Assembly (NCBI GenBank): GCA_007026445.1
Contig: VDMD01000149.1
Location: 1-52,584, forward strand
DNA: 52,584 nucleotides
From: Schizophyllum amplum
Lineage: Eukaryota > Basidiomycota > Agaricomycetes > Agaricales > Schizophyllaceae
Reading direction: 5' to 3'
The first letter of the stretch is position 1. Each line of letters begins with the position of its first letter. Shown one piece after another: positions 24,863 through 36,172 of this stretch. The notes under the pieces were generated by a model. That model did not search any database. It was not told the DNA's origin and saw nothing but the letters and a program-made list of their open reading frames with translations. Made by a program: the position numbers and the translations under genes.

Positions 24863-27800
24863 ATGGCAAGAGGGAAATGGATATTTGGCGCCCAACAGTC
24901 TGCTGCACAAGGCGACCCCAAGCCGGGCATCGCCCAGGTCGGTCCCTCGGCAGATGCCCGCAAATTCGGACTCGAGAATGTGCGTGCGCGAGAGCTCTGC
25001 GGGTCCTGGTACTGACCCTTGACGATAGTTTGGCAACACCTGGTCAGTCCGAGCCCCCGACAGCGACAGGGAGCCCACTGACTCGCCCGCAGCTACGCCA
25101 ACTCAGTCATCCAGGCGCTCTACTTCTGCACACCCTTCCGGGATCTCATGATCCAGGAGCGCGACCCCTCAGCCCCACCCACACCCAGGCTCCCGCTCTC
25201 CCCATCCCCGCCACCACTACCGTTCGCACCCGTCCGCCGCAAGCCGGAACGCAAGGCGTCGGTATCAGGCACCGCACCCGCCGACGGCACGCCCCCGCAA
25301 TCGCACGGCACGCTCAATGCGATGTCCCCTGTCTATACCATCCCCCCCAACCCCCCAACACTCTTCTCGGCACTCCGCTCGCTCTTCCTTCACATCTCAA
25401 CGAACCCGGTCGAGAAGGGTACCGTCGCCCCGCGTGCCTTCATCGACAAACTCAAGGAGGTCAACGAGCTCTTCCGCTCAACCATGCACCAAGATGCCCA
25501 CGAGTTCTTAAATTACCTGCTAAACAAGATAGTAGAGGAGGTTGAGCAGGCGCGTACTCACACTGCTGAAGATCGTGCGTGGCACTGGCATTTTCTTCCT
25601 CGGATGATCGCCAAGACTTATCCATGCACACAGTTTCGAATTCCGTCGCAACACTTGCGCCGACCGTCCTTAGTAACTCAGGAAGTACAAACTCGGGCAC
25701 TCCGCCGGAAGACGCCACCCTTGTTCATCGACTGTTTGAGGGCGTGCTAACCAGCGAGACCCGGTGCCTAACATGCGAGACGGTGCGCCACCTTCAATTG
25801 TCGGTATGAATACCTTCTGATTCGTGCCTCGCAGGTATCGTCACGCGACGAATGCTTCCTCGATTTGTCTATAGACATTGAGGAGAACTCTAGCGTAACT
25901 GCCTGCCTTCGACAATTTAGCGCTAGCGAGATGCTATGCCAAAAGAACAAGTTCTTCTGCGACTCGTGTTGCGACCTACAAGAAGCCGAGAAACGGTGCG
26001 TCACTCCGATGACATGCAGAATCGTCGGCTGACGCGAATTGAAGCATGAAAATCAAGAAGTTACCCAACGTTCTAGCATTGCACCTCAAGCGGTTCAAGT
26101 ACCAGGAAGATGCCCAAAAGTATGTCAAGCTTGCGTACCGGGTGGCCTTCCCTTTCGAACTGCGCCTATTCAACACCGTGGACGACATGGACGAGCCTGA
26201 CCGCTTGTTCAATCTGTTTGCTATAGTCGTCCACATCGGCGCGTACGTGGCCCATCGATGCCGCCCTACTTCTTTCTTATGCCTTCATCAGTGGTCCGCA
26301 TCACGGTCATTACATCTCTATCATCAAGACGCTCGGCACCTGGCTTGTCTTCGACGATGACAACGTCTACCCTATCACGGAAGCCGAAATACCCAAGTAC
26401 TACGGGGATTCGAGCTCAGGTTCCGCTTACGTCTTGTATTATCAAGCAGCGGACATCAATCTTGAAGCGCTCGGCATCCAGCGGCGCACACCATCTCCCA
26501 TCTCTACCCCAATCTCCCGCTTCAATTCAACCAGCGATATCCCCTCCTCCTCGCCCAATGCCACGCCTGCCCTACCTCCGGGCCTCATCGAGTCTAGCGA
26601 GTCCGATGTCAGCGACCCATCGTTCCCTTTGACCCCCGTACAGTCTCAGGCGCCTATACCAATACATGTGAAGCCACGGTTAGCACCCGTCGACATCACG
26701 ATCCCTCCTCCGCACGAAGGCCCGCCCGCGTCGCCTGTCACGCCCACAAGACCGTCCACCAGCAAGGGTAAAGGTCTCTTCAGCACCTTGCGGCGAGCTC
26801 CCTCTAATCAAGCACGCCCGAGTACGAGCACCGGCGTGGTCCGTCGAGCATCTTTAGGGGACGCCGCCATCTCAATCTCTAGGGCGCAAGCGCCTCCCAT
26901 GTCACCTGCACATGAGAACGCGCATGAAGACGACGGTGATGAGGACGAAACTGTTGACTCCCACGCCCTCGACTCTCAAACGGGCGCGCTGCCGACTCTT
27001 CCTATGGTCGACACCTCGGTCAACTCCGCGCGGCAACCGCAGTCCCCCAAGCGCGAGAATGGAAAGTACAAGGAGTCGGATAAGGAGCCGACGCGCAAGT
27101 CGAGCACCTGGTTTGGCAAGCGCCGTAGCGGCAAGTTCAATGAGAAGGAGAAGCGACCCGAGACGGCGTTTGCGACTCTGCCGGGCTCTGACGGCCCGCA
27201 AAGCCCGTCAGGCTGGTTCCGCAACACTGCTCCGCGGGAACGGACGAAGGTACATAGACCTGCCGAGGGCCTCATGGACGACAGTGCTTTCGCGGCTCTT
27301 GCGACGGGCAAGCGGCACAGCAAGTCGCCTGTGGATATAACGCATATCGACCACAGAAGCGGCGAGCCCTTCGGTTCCTCGGCGATGCGGTCAGCAACGT
27401 CGTCGGCAGGGTCGTTGTCCGGACAGCACAGTCTATCGTCTGGCTCGTCACAGCGGGAGCGGGAACGGCACCACGCCTCACCACCTGCATATGCACCACC
27501 GCCACGCATGTCGTCGCTTATATCCCCTCCTGCCTCGCCCCAGTCACCATCGCGCACAGTACACAAACAGTCGCTGTCGAATCTGAAGCCATCACGGCAC
27601 AAGGATAAGACAAAGGGCCCGCCACCCGTTGACACACCGCGGCGACCGGCAACTGCAGGCGGTGGCAGCTCGAAACTCGACCGGCCCCTCCCGCCCGTCC
27701 CGCCATTGCCGCACGCACGAACCCACATCAACGGGCACTCGTTCCCGGATGACCTCGTCCTGGACATCCGCGCGGCGTCGTCAGAAACGGCGCGCTCGCA

Positions 27801-28005
27801 GGACGCCTTCGTGTCCCCCGCTGGCCTGGCGACCAGCTACGCGAGCATGGGCGGCGCGAGTACGACGTCGACGACGACGACGAGCAGCGCGGGCTCGGGC
27901 TTCAAGCGGGCCACGCGGAAGCTCAGCCTGACGGCCCCGCTGCGGAACCTTGGGCGGAAGAAGTACAAAGAGGAGGCCGGCCCGCCGAGCGCGTATCCTC
28001 GCTGA
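24863..28005 (+). CDS. ubiquitin-specific protease, USP12/46-CreB type, with long disordered C-terminus
   Basis: Cysteine protease removing ubiquitin. The nearest families are USP12/USP46, yeast Ubp9/Ubp13 and Aspergillus CreB, which act with a WD40 partner. The Cys box reads [21 protein letters not shown], with a 14-nt micro-exon (25029-25042) encoding FGNTC, the Cys codon being split by the next intron. [17 protein letters not shown] follows; zinc-type cysteines are in RCLTCET and [10 protein letters not shown]. Then [15 protein letters not shown], the His box [15 protein letters not shown] and VFDDDNV. After about residue 470 the sequence becomes Ser/Pro-rich and disordered for roughly 500 residues, with a basic stretch ([20 protein letters not shown]), ending [15 protein letters not shown] at TGA 28003-28005. 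Start at 24863 ([12 protein letters not shown]) is the best available, but an upstream exon is possible. Confidence 0.85.
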
Positions 28006-28411
28006 TGCCCTCGCGGGGTCGCGCCGCTCGTATTCCGCGCCACGGTAGCCATGCGCGCTGTGGACGCTGACGTTCCGTGTATATACCTTCGTGGTGTGTA
28101 GTTTATTCGCCTGAGCATACAATAGTCGGTAGCAGATTCACTAATGACATCGCACCGCTTAGTTCAGGTGCATTGTATTCAATGTATTCCTAATCCGCAT
28201 TGCACATTTCATCGGAGCTTTGGAACTTGTTGCAGTTCTCACCGACGTCCATCTTCAACGCAGTCGCACTGCGTGCGACGTGCGACTAACATTTTCCCAC
28301 GCCACCGACTTGCCTTCAACTATCATCATTTGGCGTTTCTACTTACACGATGCGAACAGCAAACCACTCGCTGAGAAACAAATGGCATACTGGGTGCGTG
28401 CCGTATCTCCA
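28006..28411. other. convergent intergenic stretch
   Basis: 3' ends of the deubiquitinase gene and the next minus-strand gene. No gene seen. Confidence 0.4.
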
Positions 28412-29412
28412 TCATTGTCCCATGAACTGACTCTCCTCTGCCTGCAGTGCCTTTGCGCGTAGAGCATAACAGGCTACGCAGTTGCATCCACCGCTGACCG
28501 GATGGAGCTCCAAGAATACGCAGATTCCTTGAGATGCATTGGCATCTGGCATCTGCAGGTATCCGCAGACGTGCTCGATGATATTGATGATGTTCCCTGC
28601 GAGGTACGAGAGACGCTCTTCCTCGTCGCCGACGTAGAACGTGTGCATCTACGACCCTGTGAGCACCAAACGACTGCAGAAAGACCACCACTTACGTCGT
28701 GATAAGCCACCGCTCCGCCCAGTGTAATTGGGTCGCCGATGTAGCGCAGCTCGTCCATGTCGGGATACATACAACGCGACATCAAGATAAAGCGAGACTT
28801 CCAGAATCGCATCTCGCGGAAGGACGAAGACGGCTGAAATCAGGTGAGCAATTATAGCAATAGCCATAAACGTTGACTGACCCATTCACCCACGTCGTTC
28901 GATGCGCAATGCCTCAGGCCCATGCGGAATATCTGCCAGTACCTGTCGTCACCGCCTCGCGCGAGACGCTGTTGTAGCTCCTTTGCATCGATCTGCATAC
29001 TACGAAACCACGCGTTCATACTGGACTCTACCCAGCCTTCGATCTCAGCCCAGATGACGCGTGGCTCACGCCTCTCCAGGCCGCGGAAGTAGTTTCGCCA
29101 GTATTGACCGAGCGCCTGCAGGAGCCACTGCGTATGTTGCCGCAAGTCCTCGCGCGCTTCTGGGGCAAGCTGCTGTCCGTACGCCATCCTCTCGAAGTGG
29201 CACCAATCTTCCGACAGCGTCAGCACCTCGCGCGCCCGGATGCGGTCGATGACGGTCGGGTACAGCTGCAGCTTCTCGAACTGTGGCCGGAAGTGGCACC
29301 GCAGCCACTCTCTGTAAATCATGGTGTCCTTGCCATGTTTCTCGATGTCGGTTTTGACGTAGGCGCTGACGGTGCGCGGAGGAAAGGTGCGGAAGTGGTG
29401 TTCTTCGTACAT
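28412..29412 (-). CDS. unknown protein A, paralogue of the divergent gene at 29691
   Basis: Start at 29412 (MYEEHHFRTFPPRTVSAYV). Three exons: the first runs to NDVGEW, the second is SSSFREMRFWKSRF to GGAVAYHD, and the third begins MHTFYVGDEEERLSYLA (47-nt intron ending gtcgtag). The stop is TGA at 28412-28414. Mostly helical and rich in Trp, Arg and Glu; no signal peptide or membrane segment. I do not recognise the family. It shares with gene B the pieces LGQYWRNYFRGLE (AEYWRKHYSLFE in B) and DPITLGGAVAYHD (DPVTYGGAMAMLYD in B), and a C-terminal helix pattern, so the two are divergent paralogues. Confidence 0.65.
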
Positions 29413-29690
29413 TGTCGCAGATGGGAGGCGGGCGGTCGAGCTGTGAGTGGCATGAACATGGTACTCGATCCAGCGATAATATATTCAGGTCACAGTGCAA
29501 TGGACCATGCATACCGTCATCGGGCGTGGGATGGTCCAAAATGGTCGACAAAGACCGGTGTCCGGAACAAAGGTGCGCATTCATGACCGGCCCTATTGTT
29601 TGGGACCTTTGGGTGCTGGACCGACTATTTAGGTCCCTTGACGACTTTTGACCTTTAGACTTCTCTCCTCACCCTCATCACCTGCTCGAC
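29413..29690. promoter_or_regulatory. shared upstream region of paralogues A and B
   Basis: 278 bases between divergent starts, containing ataatatattc (about 29475-29485) and a tattta element at about 29626, 65 bases upstream of gene B. Confidence 0.4.
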
Positions 29691-30724
29691 ATGATCACGA
29701 TCAACCGCCACACACCCGCACCCTTCGCATTCGCCCACGAAGACGACATCATGGCATGGATCTACTACTTCCACACCGACTGCGATGCGCTCAACTTAAG
29801 CAACACGGTCGACGGCTGGCAGATGGAAAGCGTGCTCTTGCTCTGCGCACAATTCGTCGCCTTCGTCGAGGCATGTTCTGGGTATCTGGCGGAGGCAATG
29901 GAAGTGGGGTACACCAGCCAAGATATCACCAATCTCGACCTTGCCTTTAAAGCCGTCTGCTACTCTACGATGGCCGCCCTCGCAGAATATTGGCGGAAAC
30001 ATTACTCGCTCTTCGAGGATGCGTGGAAACGGAAGCCTGACCAGCCCTTGGACGAGCTCATGTGCTCAGGCATGGGGATATTGTCTCAACAGCCCTGGTA
30101 TGAGCATAATCTCGGATTCACGTTCGACGAGCTCTGCGGAGAGATCGAGAAGGGCGACGAACTCCTACTCAACTTGGCTCTGAGCGTCGGCCGTGAGTTT
30201 GCGGTGAGTGATCCTACATCGTTCTCTGCCATGTTCACCGTCTGACCTGTCCTCAGCTAAATGAATACTTCACTAAGCGGATAAATGCGCAATCGAGATT
30301 TGAGGCCATGTGCATCTGCGTCCAAGTGAACCCACAAATCAGCGTCTTCAAGGATCCGGTCACATACGGAGGAGCTATGGCCATGCTCTATGCAAGTACA
30401 TTTCTTTCTCCGCCGTTATGTGATTATTGACTAGTATTTCAGGACAGAGAGCGTCGCCAACATTACGAGCCGGACGGCACACAGAATGCGCGCAGATTTG
30501 TCGACCGTGTCAAACAGATCATAGGATATGTATCCGACGACATGCAACTGGACGATGTCTATGTTGCGCAAGCTCTGACCGCCTTCCTCTGGTCCCTCCC
30601 TGCTCCTCCTGGTGCCGAGGGTGAGGTCGAGGAAGCCAATTACTACGAGGAGGCTAGTTGCTACGAGCAGGATGATAACTACGAGGAGGCGACTTGCTAC
30701 GAGGAAGACAGTAGCATGTTTTGA
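29691..30724 (+). CDS. unknown protein B, paralogue of the divergent gene at 28412
   Basis: Start at 29691 (MITINRHTPAPFAFAHEDD). Exon 1 ends in SVGREFA, then exon 2 LNEYFTKRINAQSRFE to GGAMAMLY, and exon 3 DRERRQHYEPDGTQNARR to the stop TGA 30722-30724. Acidic, helical and soluble. The C-terminal 30 residues are a Tyr/Glu repeat: N-Y-Y-E-E-A-S-C-Y-E-Q then N-Y-E-E-A-T-C-Y-E-E, absent from gene A. Intron positions flanking the GG-A-A motif match those of gene A, supporting common descent. Function unknown. Confidence 0.68.
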
Positions 30725-30967
30725 GGCAACGGTATTGATGAAGTAATCTGTACTTGAGGCCATAATACCATGAACAAGACCAGAAATAGCGCCCTAGTCA
30801 GCGACAAAAACACGGAAAGTCGCCTGCAACACAGTCCAGAAATCCATGTTTCTCAGAAGTATAAGTACATTTCATTTTTTCGTTGTTATAAAGTACACAT
30901 TGCTCTCACAGCAGCTGCCAGTGCCAACGACGGTTGACATCCATCCCCTTCGGTCCGTCCGCGTCCC

Positions 30968-31701
30968 TCAACCCGTCCGGATGATGAGATGCACACCGCT
31001 GTCCGTGCTGACGATATCGCTAATATTGCCCACCTCGAGCGCGTACGTCGCGTCTTCGAAAGGCTTCTGCATTTGCCCGCGCGAGAACCAGCCGAGGTCG
31101 CCACCGTGCGCGTGCGAGGAGCAGTCCGAGTGTTCCTGCGCCAGCGCGGCAAAGGTGTCGGCGGAGCCTCCGATCTGCGCCTGGTATCCGCGCAGAATGC
31201 TGATAGCCTCCTCCTTGCTGCGAGTGATGTTGGGCTGGAGAGAGCGGTGACGAAGGGCGGAGGAAGGGACGGGCAGCGGAAGGGGCAGCGGGAGCAGATC
31301 ATCATCGAGGATGGAGTGATGGATAGTCATTAGGACAGCACCGAACGCAGGAAGAAGAGCAAGCGAGGAAAGATTCGTGATCAGCTTATGATAGCTGGAG
31401 CTAGAGCCACTACACACCTCTTTCCAGCTTGCAGGTCGCCGACTGTCGCGGTGCTTCACGAGCAGGTGGCTCGCGCGGACCTTGCTGGGGTCGCCACCGC
31501 TGCCACCGCCGCCCGTGAGGTAGTGCGCGCCGGGAAGCTTCTCGATTTGCTCTCCGGTCAGCCCTGCGGGGGGCTCCCAGCTCGACTGCTGCGTCGCTGT
31601 CTCGAAGAAGTAGGGCATCCCCTTGGACTTGGACATGCGGACTTCCCAGCCAGACTGCGCGCGTCAGAGGGATGACTGGAGATCAGGAAGATGCGCACCA
31701 T
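30968..31701 (-). CDS. ESS1: Pin1-type peptidyl-prolyl isomerase Ess1 (WW + parvulin domains)
   Basis: Isomerises phospho-Ser/Thr-Pro bonds, notably in the RNA polymerase II CTD, in the nucleus. The WW domain is GWEVRMSKSKGMPYFFETAT then SSWEPPAGLTGEQIEKL. A Gly-rich linker (TGGGGSGGDPSK) leads to the parvulin domain: VRASHLLVKHRDSRRPASW, EEAISILRGYQAQI, CSSHAHGGDLGWFSRGQMQ, KPFEDATYALEVGNISDIV, GVHLIIRTG and a TGA stop (30968-30970). The Lys/Arg phosphate-binding loop (KHRDSRR) and active-site Cys/His are present. Exon 1 appears to be only the ATG (31699-31701), followed by a 44-nt intron (31655-31698); a second intron (31235-31417) is unusually long at 183 bases. About 165 aa. Confidence 0.92.
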
Positions 31702-32180
31702 GGTGTGTAGATAATCTTTTCAGTGGATCCGAGCGTAGGTGCTGAACGTCGCTGAACTTCAACGTTGAATAGCGTAAGTACAGTAGCGGTAGACGCCGCT
31801 GATCTGGGGTTGTTTGGTTGCGGTGTTTGCCGAAGGCTGTTTATGGAAGCTCTCTCATCCCTTGTTTCCGCACGACCATGTTCCTTTGTACTTCCCTACA
31901 GGCTACTCCATAGAGGCCGCTCTGATAATTCTTCCATGTCTACCTGTTCTGCGGAATCCTAGCGGGAACAAGCGACTCAGCATATCACGGTCAGCTTGTT
32001 CCTTCCAAGGAACAAAAGGCCACTAAAGGTCAGCGCGCGAATGCATTCTTTCTGGAACAATGCTTACCGATTCCGTCCAGAATTACCATGTATATGCGTG
32101 AATGGACGGCGCGCTGTGGTAAAATGCTTATAAGGCATCGACATACGGATAGTCTCCCATCCATCTACGACTGCCCCATC
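31702..32180. promoter_or_regulatory. ESS1 upstream region and P1 promoter
   Basis: The right part is the P1 promoter. It contains gcttataaggcatcgacatac (TATA at about 32125-32134), matching the P2 promoter at about 49150-49175 on the minus strand, including flanking tatgcgt-aatggacggc. A palindromic ttccttccaaggaa is at about 31999-32012. Confidence 0.55.
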
Positions 32181-34622
32181 ATGACTGAACGACGCCACGA
32201 GCACACTTCCTCACCGCACAATGACACTAACGTAGTCTCAACGCTGCTCACTGACGATACGGTATCAAGTGTGCCTCAGGTTGATCGCCCAGGTGAGTAA
32301 CGTCCGCCTCCCGTTCCGGTGTCGCTGACGACTCATTACCTACTAGCGAACGATCAGAGCCTCAATGTTAGCATGCCGCAGGCGGCGATGACATCGAATA
32401 CTCTCCACTCGAATCCTGCCGCGCAGGTTGCCGTTGTCGGGATCTCTCGCCGACGTCGTTTATTGCACGCCATCGGTGCTTTTATGCGACCTTTCTCCCG
32501 TCACGCCTCAGCTCGGCACGCCTCATATAACGCCCCGTTCACGACGCCCGCGTACACATCTTATGAAACTTCCACCCCAGACCATGCCCATCACGCCAAT
32601 AATACGCCTATGCGTCTTTCAGGAGACCTCCCACCCCAGCTCACCCTCGACATCGATCGACACCAACCGCAGGCCTTGATCCCTTCCACTTTCTGGGAAG
32701 ATACTTTGCCGCAAATACTCGACGAACGCCAGTCGGTCGAAGTCATCGTATCCGCGACCTATCCAGAGCAACCTTCTTTGAGCCCTCTGATAGGACCTGC
32801 GTGCGACAGGGAGGACGACAAACGTCGTCAGTCATGTTCAGATGATGTTCGAGACAGACCACTTTCCTCACTGCCAGACACATCCGAGATGAACTCGTCG
32901 AATCACGACGTGACGACTGTCGTCCTTTCGCATTCCATCTCCAGGAGCGATGCGTCTCTGCCTGAACCTATGACAGTCTCGCCTGCTGCTCCAAGCATTG
33001 GATGTGGAAGCGGCATACACATTGCTGATCCTGATAACGCGTATGTCGCAAGCACTGGCCACAATCTCGCTGGACAACTAATCGCACGCAGCGATACCTT
33101 CTCTTTCGAGAGGTGGGAAGGCTCCTGGCCAACAGGTTCCGAAGGCGAGGCTTCAACGGCGGGCGCACAAGCGTGGCATGACGAGAACAACAGTGGTTCG
33201 CAGCGGGACATCGTCTCTCGTCACACTAACAATCCCACGCCGACCGTAGACGATTCTGCGGCTCTGCAGATGCCACACGATAACTCGGACCGCCTAGTCT
33301 TCCCGAGCCCTATACGATACACTATACCTCTGCCTCCTGTTGAAGCGGACGACGATCAATTGGATGAGCACGGCTCTCTACTGCTGCTGCGGCCACCTGT
33401 GCCGAACTGTCTTGGACTGTATCACCTCGAATCCTGTCCCGCTAGCCCCCAGATCCAATCGCGAGGCCTTCGTCAATTGCCCGCGCCGCGCCCTCAGACC
33501 GCCTCGCAACACTATCGTGACCTCACACGATGGTCAGCGGAAGACGACGAGAGTGGGGCTACCTTGCCTGCGCCCAGACAGATGCCTGCGTCTTTGCGGT
33601 CGAGTGGCGACCCTAACGAGGCTCAATACAATAGTCGACACGACATTGAGACGGTGAAAGACAGCAGCCGCCTGACTCCGGGGTCGCCAATTCCGACTTC
33701 TGTGTTGGCACCACCGCTCGATGCGACTTTGGCTGCAGCCTCAGCCTCAGCCCAAGCTTCTCCCTTCCGGATCCCGGCGGCTCCTCAGTCGCCCTCTTCG
33801 CGGACCACGCATTGCGATGAAAGCGATGATGATACCCTTTGGGCTTACATCGGCGAGAACAGTATCTCGGGCATGTACGCGGGCCTTCAGCTGGTAATTG
33901 ATGTCGGGACAAAGGCCGAGCTTCGACAAAACGCCAGCAGCAGCCGCCCTCCCTGCCGTACCACGTTATTTGATGTCGGTCCCTTTGCGCAAGCGATGGC
34001 TCAACTTCCGGGTCTATGCAGTGCGCGCAGGCATCGGTTGACGCAGTTGTGCTTGCTCATCCGCCAGACGCGGACTCCTGGCGGCCAGGATACGATGACG
34101 AGGGTCATGCTTTGCATGAAGGATTACTTGCGCTGCATATATGCTGTCACGGTCAAGATGAAGGCGGAAAATGTTCGAACTCCTCAAAGCTTGGCTGAAG
34201 CGCCTATACGCAAGTACTTCACGCGTTTGCGATATCTGCGAATTGAAGGCAAGGCGACACTGGCGCGCTTCCTGCTCTTCCCTCTCAGCAGGCTGCGTCA
34301 GCTCGACGTCTGTGTGACGATGTCTGTGTCGGAGGTTTCGGTTTTGGTGCATCGGGCCGAAGGACTTGATCTTCTGGTCCTCGATATACAGGGCGAAAAC
34401 GGGCAGGTACTGGACACCTTGCAGTCTGAAGATCGCCAAATACGACTCCCGTCTGGTGTTCACGGTCAGGTCAACAACGCATCCGCTCGGGAGTTGGTGC
34501 CACTCTTGCGCAAAGCATCCGCCTCTACGGATCTTCGCTTCACCACAATCGGGTATTGTCCTGCCTCATTTGCGAACTTGTTCGCACCTATCGATATCCA
34601 GCGATCGCTAGAAATGTCGTGA
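32181..34622 (+). CDS. module 1 partner protein P1, 795 aa, intact, unknown
   Basis: Exons 32181-32292 and 32347-34622 (2,388 bases, in frame). The N-terminal 60% is Ser/Pro/Asp-rich and probably disordered. It holds an Arg-rich patch (GISRRRRLLHAIGAFMRPFS) shared with P2 and a conserved MPHDNSD motif. Residues around 500-535 carry the family hallmark TLWAYIGENSISGMYAGLQL. The C-terminal 250 residues look LRR-like, with repeats such as HRLTQLCLLI, RLRYLRIEGKATLARF, RLRQLDVCVTM and GLDLLVLDIQGENGQ. It ends NLFAPIDIQRSLEMS. No membrane segment or known catalytic motif. It converges on F1 with 43 bases between stop codons. P2 and P3 are paralogues; P1 is the only copy whose frame is fully open. 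Confidence 0.75.
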
Positions 34623-34665
34623 TTTCGACGATGAGGATGGCTCGGCCGTTTATACTGATAGTATA

Positions 34666-36172
34666 TCATTTATGTGTAGCTGGTAATGCACGATACAAGT
34701 CCTCCGCGTCCTGATATGTGTCCATGGATAGAAGTGTCGTCGTTTGCAGGAACGGGGTTGGATCGAATATATCTGGGATATCGTCATAGGTATCTTGCCA
34801 ATGACAGTACCGCATTATCCTCAGCTTTCGTAGCGGCACACACCGTAAAAGGGTCACGATCTGGTCTTCGTACCCTCTAGAGATATAATGTAAGGCAAGC
34901 ATGGAGAGGTGGGCGTCGGACCGGCTCAACATTTCCTCGATCGCAAGCGCCTGCACACCTGTGGTTGTGAGGTCAAGACGATCCAGGATGGGTGTTGTAA
35001 TGCCACTGAAAAATCGAGACCAATCCCAGACAAAGCACCCGCCTAACATCAGGACTCGCAGATGAGGGAGCACGAGCGGTGTTGACACGACAGATATCAA
35101 GCTTCCCCCGTCGCGGATGTCCAAGTCTGCGGACGCCCTGCTGACTGTTGCCTGAAGCACCTGAACCGCGGGGAGAGCTTTGAGGAGACCCATCAAGTCC
35201 TGCGGAAATATAGGGCTTAGACCAACGTGCGTCAGCCTCTGTAAGGTGTTTGTCGGTGCATAAACAAACACCTGGTGCCACTGGACTATGCGGAGGGCAG
35301 CAGACGAGTAGAACATTTGCCAGAGGCGAGCTTGCACAGTCGGCAAGCCCTCGTCTTCTATGAAGCGTAACGTTGCTTTTCTGAGAGAGATGAAGGATCC
35401 GCGAGGAAGGATTATCAGGTCCTGCATCATGTCCAGCATGTTGGGGGGAGCGAACTGAACAATGATGGATATCTCTGTCCAGCGCTGAGGGACCGAAGCG
35501 ACTAGACGCATGAACTGTCGACATGCGTCTGCATTGCGACGATGCTCGGGCGTATAGTGTATGTCGTTGATTCGCAGAGTCAGAGGGAGACCGGCAGAGT
35601 GCAACAGACACAGCTTCAGTGCGGCGACGTCGCGGAACTGAGGTAGCGGCACGTCGACCATGGTCCACAGCTGGGGGCAGCTCCGCGTAATGGAGAACCA
35701 GCGCGCACATACGCGGCTAAGGAGTACCGTCGCACGGCTGTACATCGGCAGATCGGTGTATCCGTCTCTACAGCGTACAACCTCGTCCCGCGGATAGTCG
35801 AACAAGTTGTCTGGCGCGCCGCACATCATGAAGATGCCGCACAGAAGCTCGGTGGGCAGGCTCTGAATGAAACAGACAGATGCAGCTGTTAGGCCATGTT
35901 AAACAATTGTTAAGGGCTTGAAGATATGACTACCTTCTGCAATCGAGGGCTCATGCTCCATATGCTTGTCCGCATCAATTGGCATGTCGAGTAGCGGGGA
36001 AGGTGCACCAGTTTGTCGCGCTTCCGCACAGGATCCAGTATCGACATCGTGAGCATCGAAGCTGATAATATTGATTGGTAGGGTGGAGGGGCAGCGCGCT
36101 GTATATAGGCAATCATCAACATCCTTCTGAGCGCTCAATCGACAAGACGTACCAGTGTCGGAAAACGGCCAT
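34666..36172 (-). CDS. module 1 F-box/LRR protein F1, 455 aa, with transposon-derived first exon
   Basis: F-box proteins link substrates to Skp1-Cul1 ubiquitin ligases. Current exons: 36172-36153, 36061-35934 and 35885-34666 (1,368 bases, in frame). Core: SLPTELLCGIFMMCGAPDNL, then SRVCARWFSITRSCPQLWTM, a typical agaricomycete F-box-like domain. The rest is LRR-like (HLRVLMLGGCFVWDWSRFF, LDRLDLTTTGVQALAIEEML). The first exon (MAVFRH and two bases) lies in the terminal inverted repeat of the element at 36156-37257. The native 28-codon first exon is stranded beyond the element (37341-37258). The TIR-encoded ATG and a shifted splice acceptor happen to restore the frame. Whether it is expressed is unknown. 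Confidence 0.72.

Noticed and set aside
24374..25078. 234-aa minus-strand frame overlapping the start of the deubiquitinase
   Set aside because: Antisense to the confirmed Cys-box exons; no start context or homology.
26976..27767. 263-aa minus-strand frame
   Set aside because: Antisense to the disordered tail of the deubiquitinase; composition follows from the GC-rich plus-strand coding.
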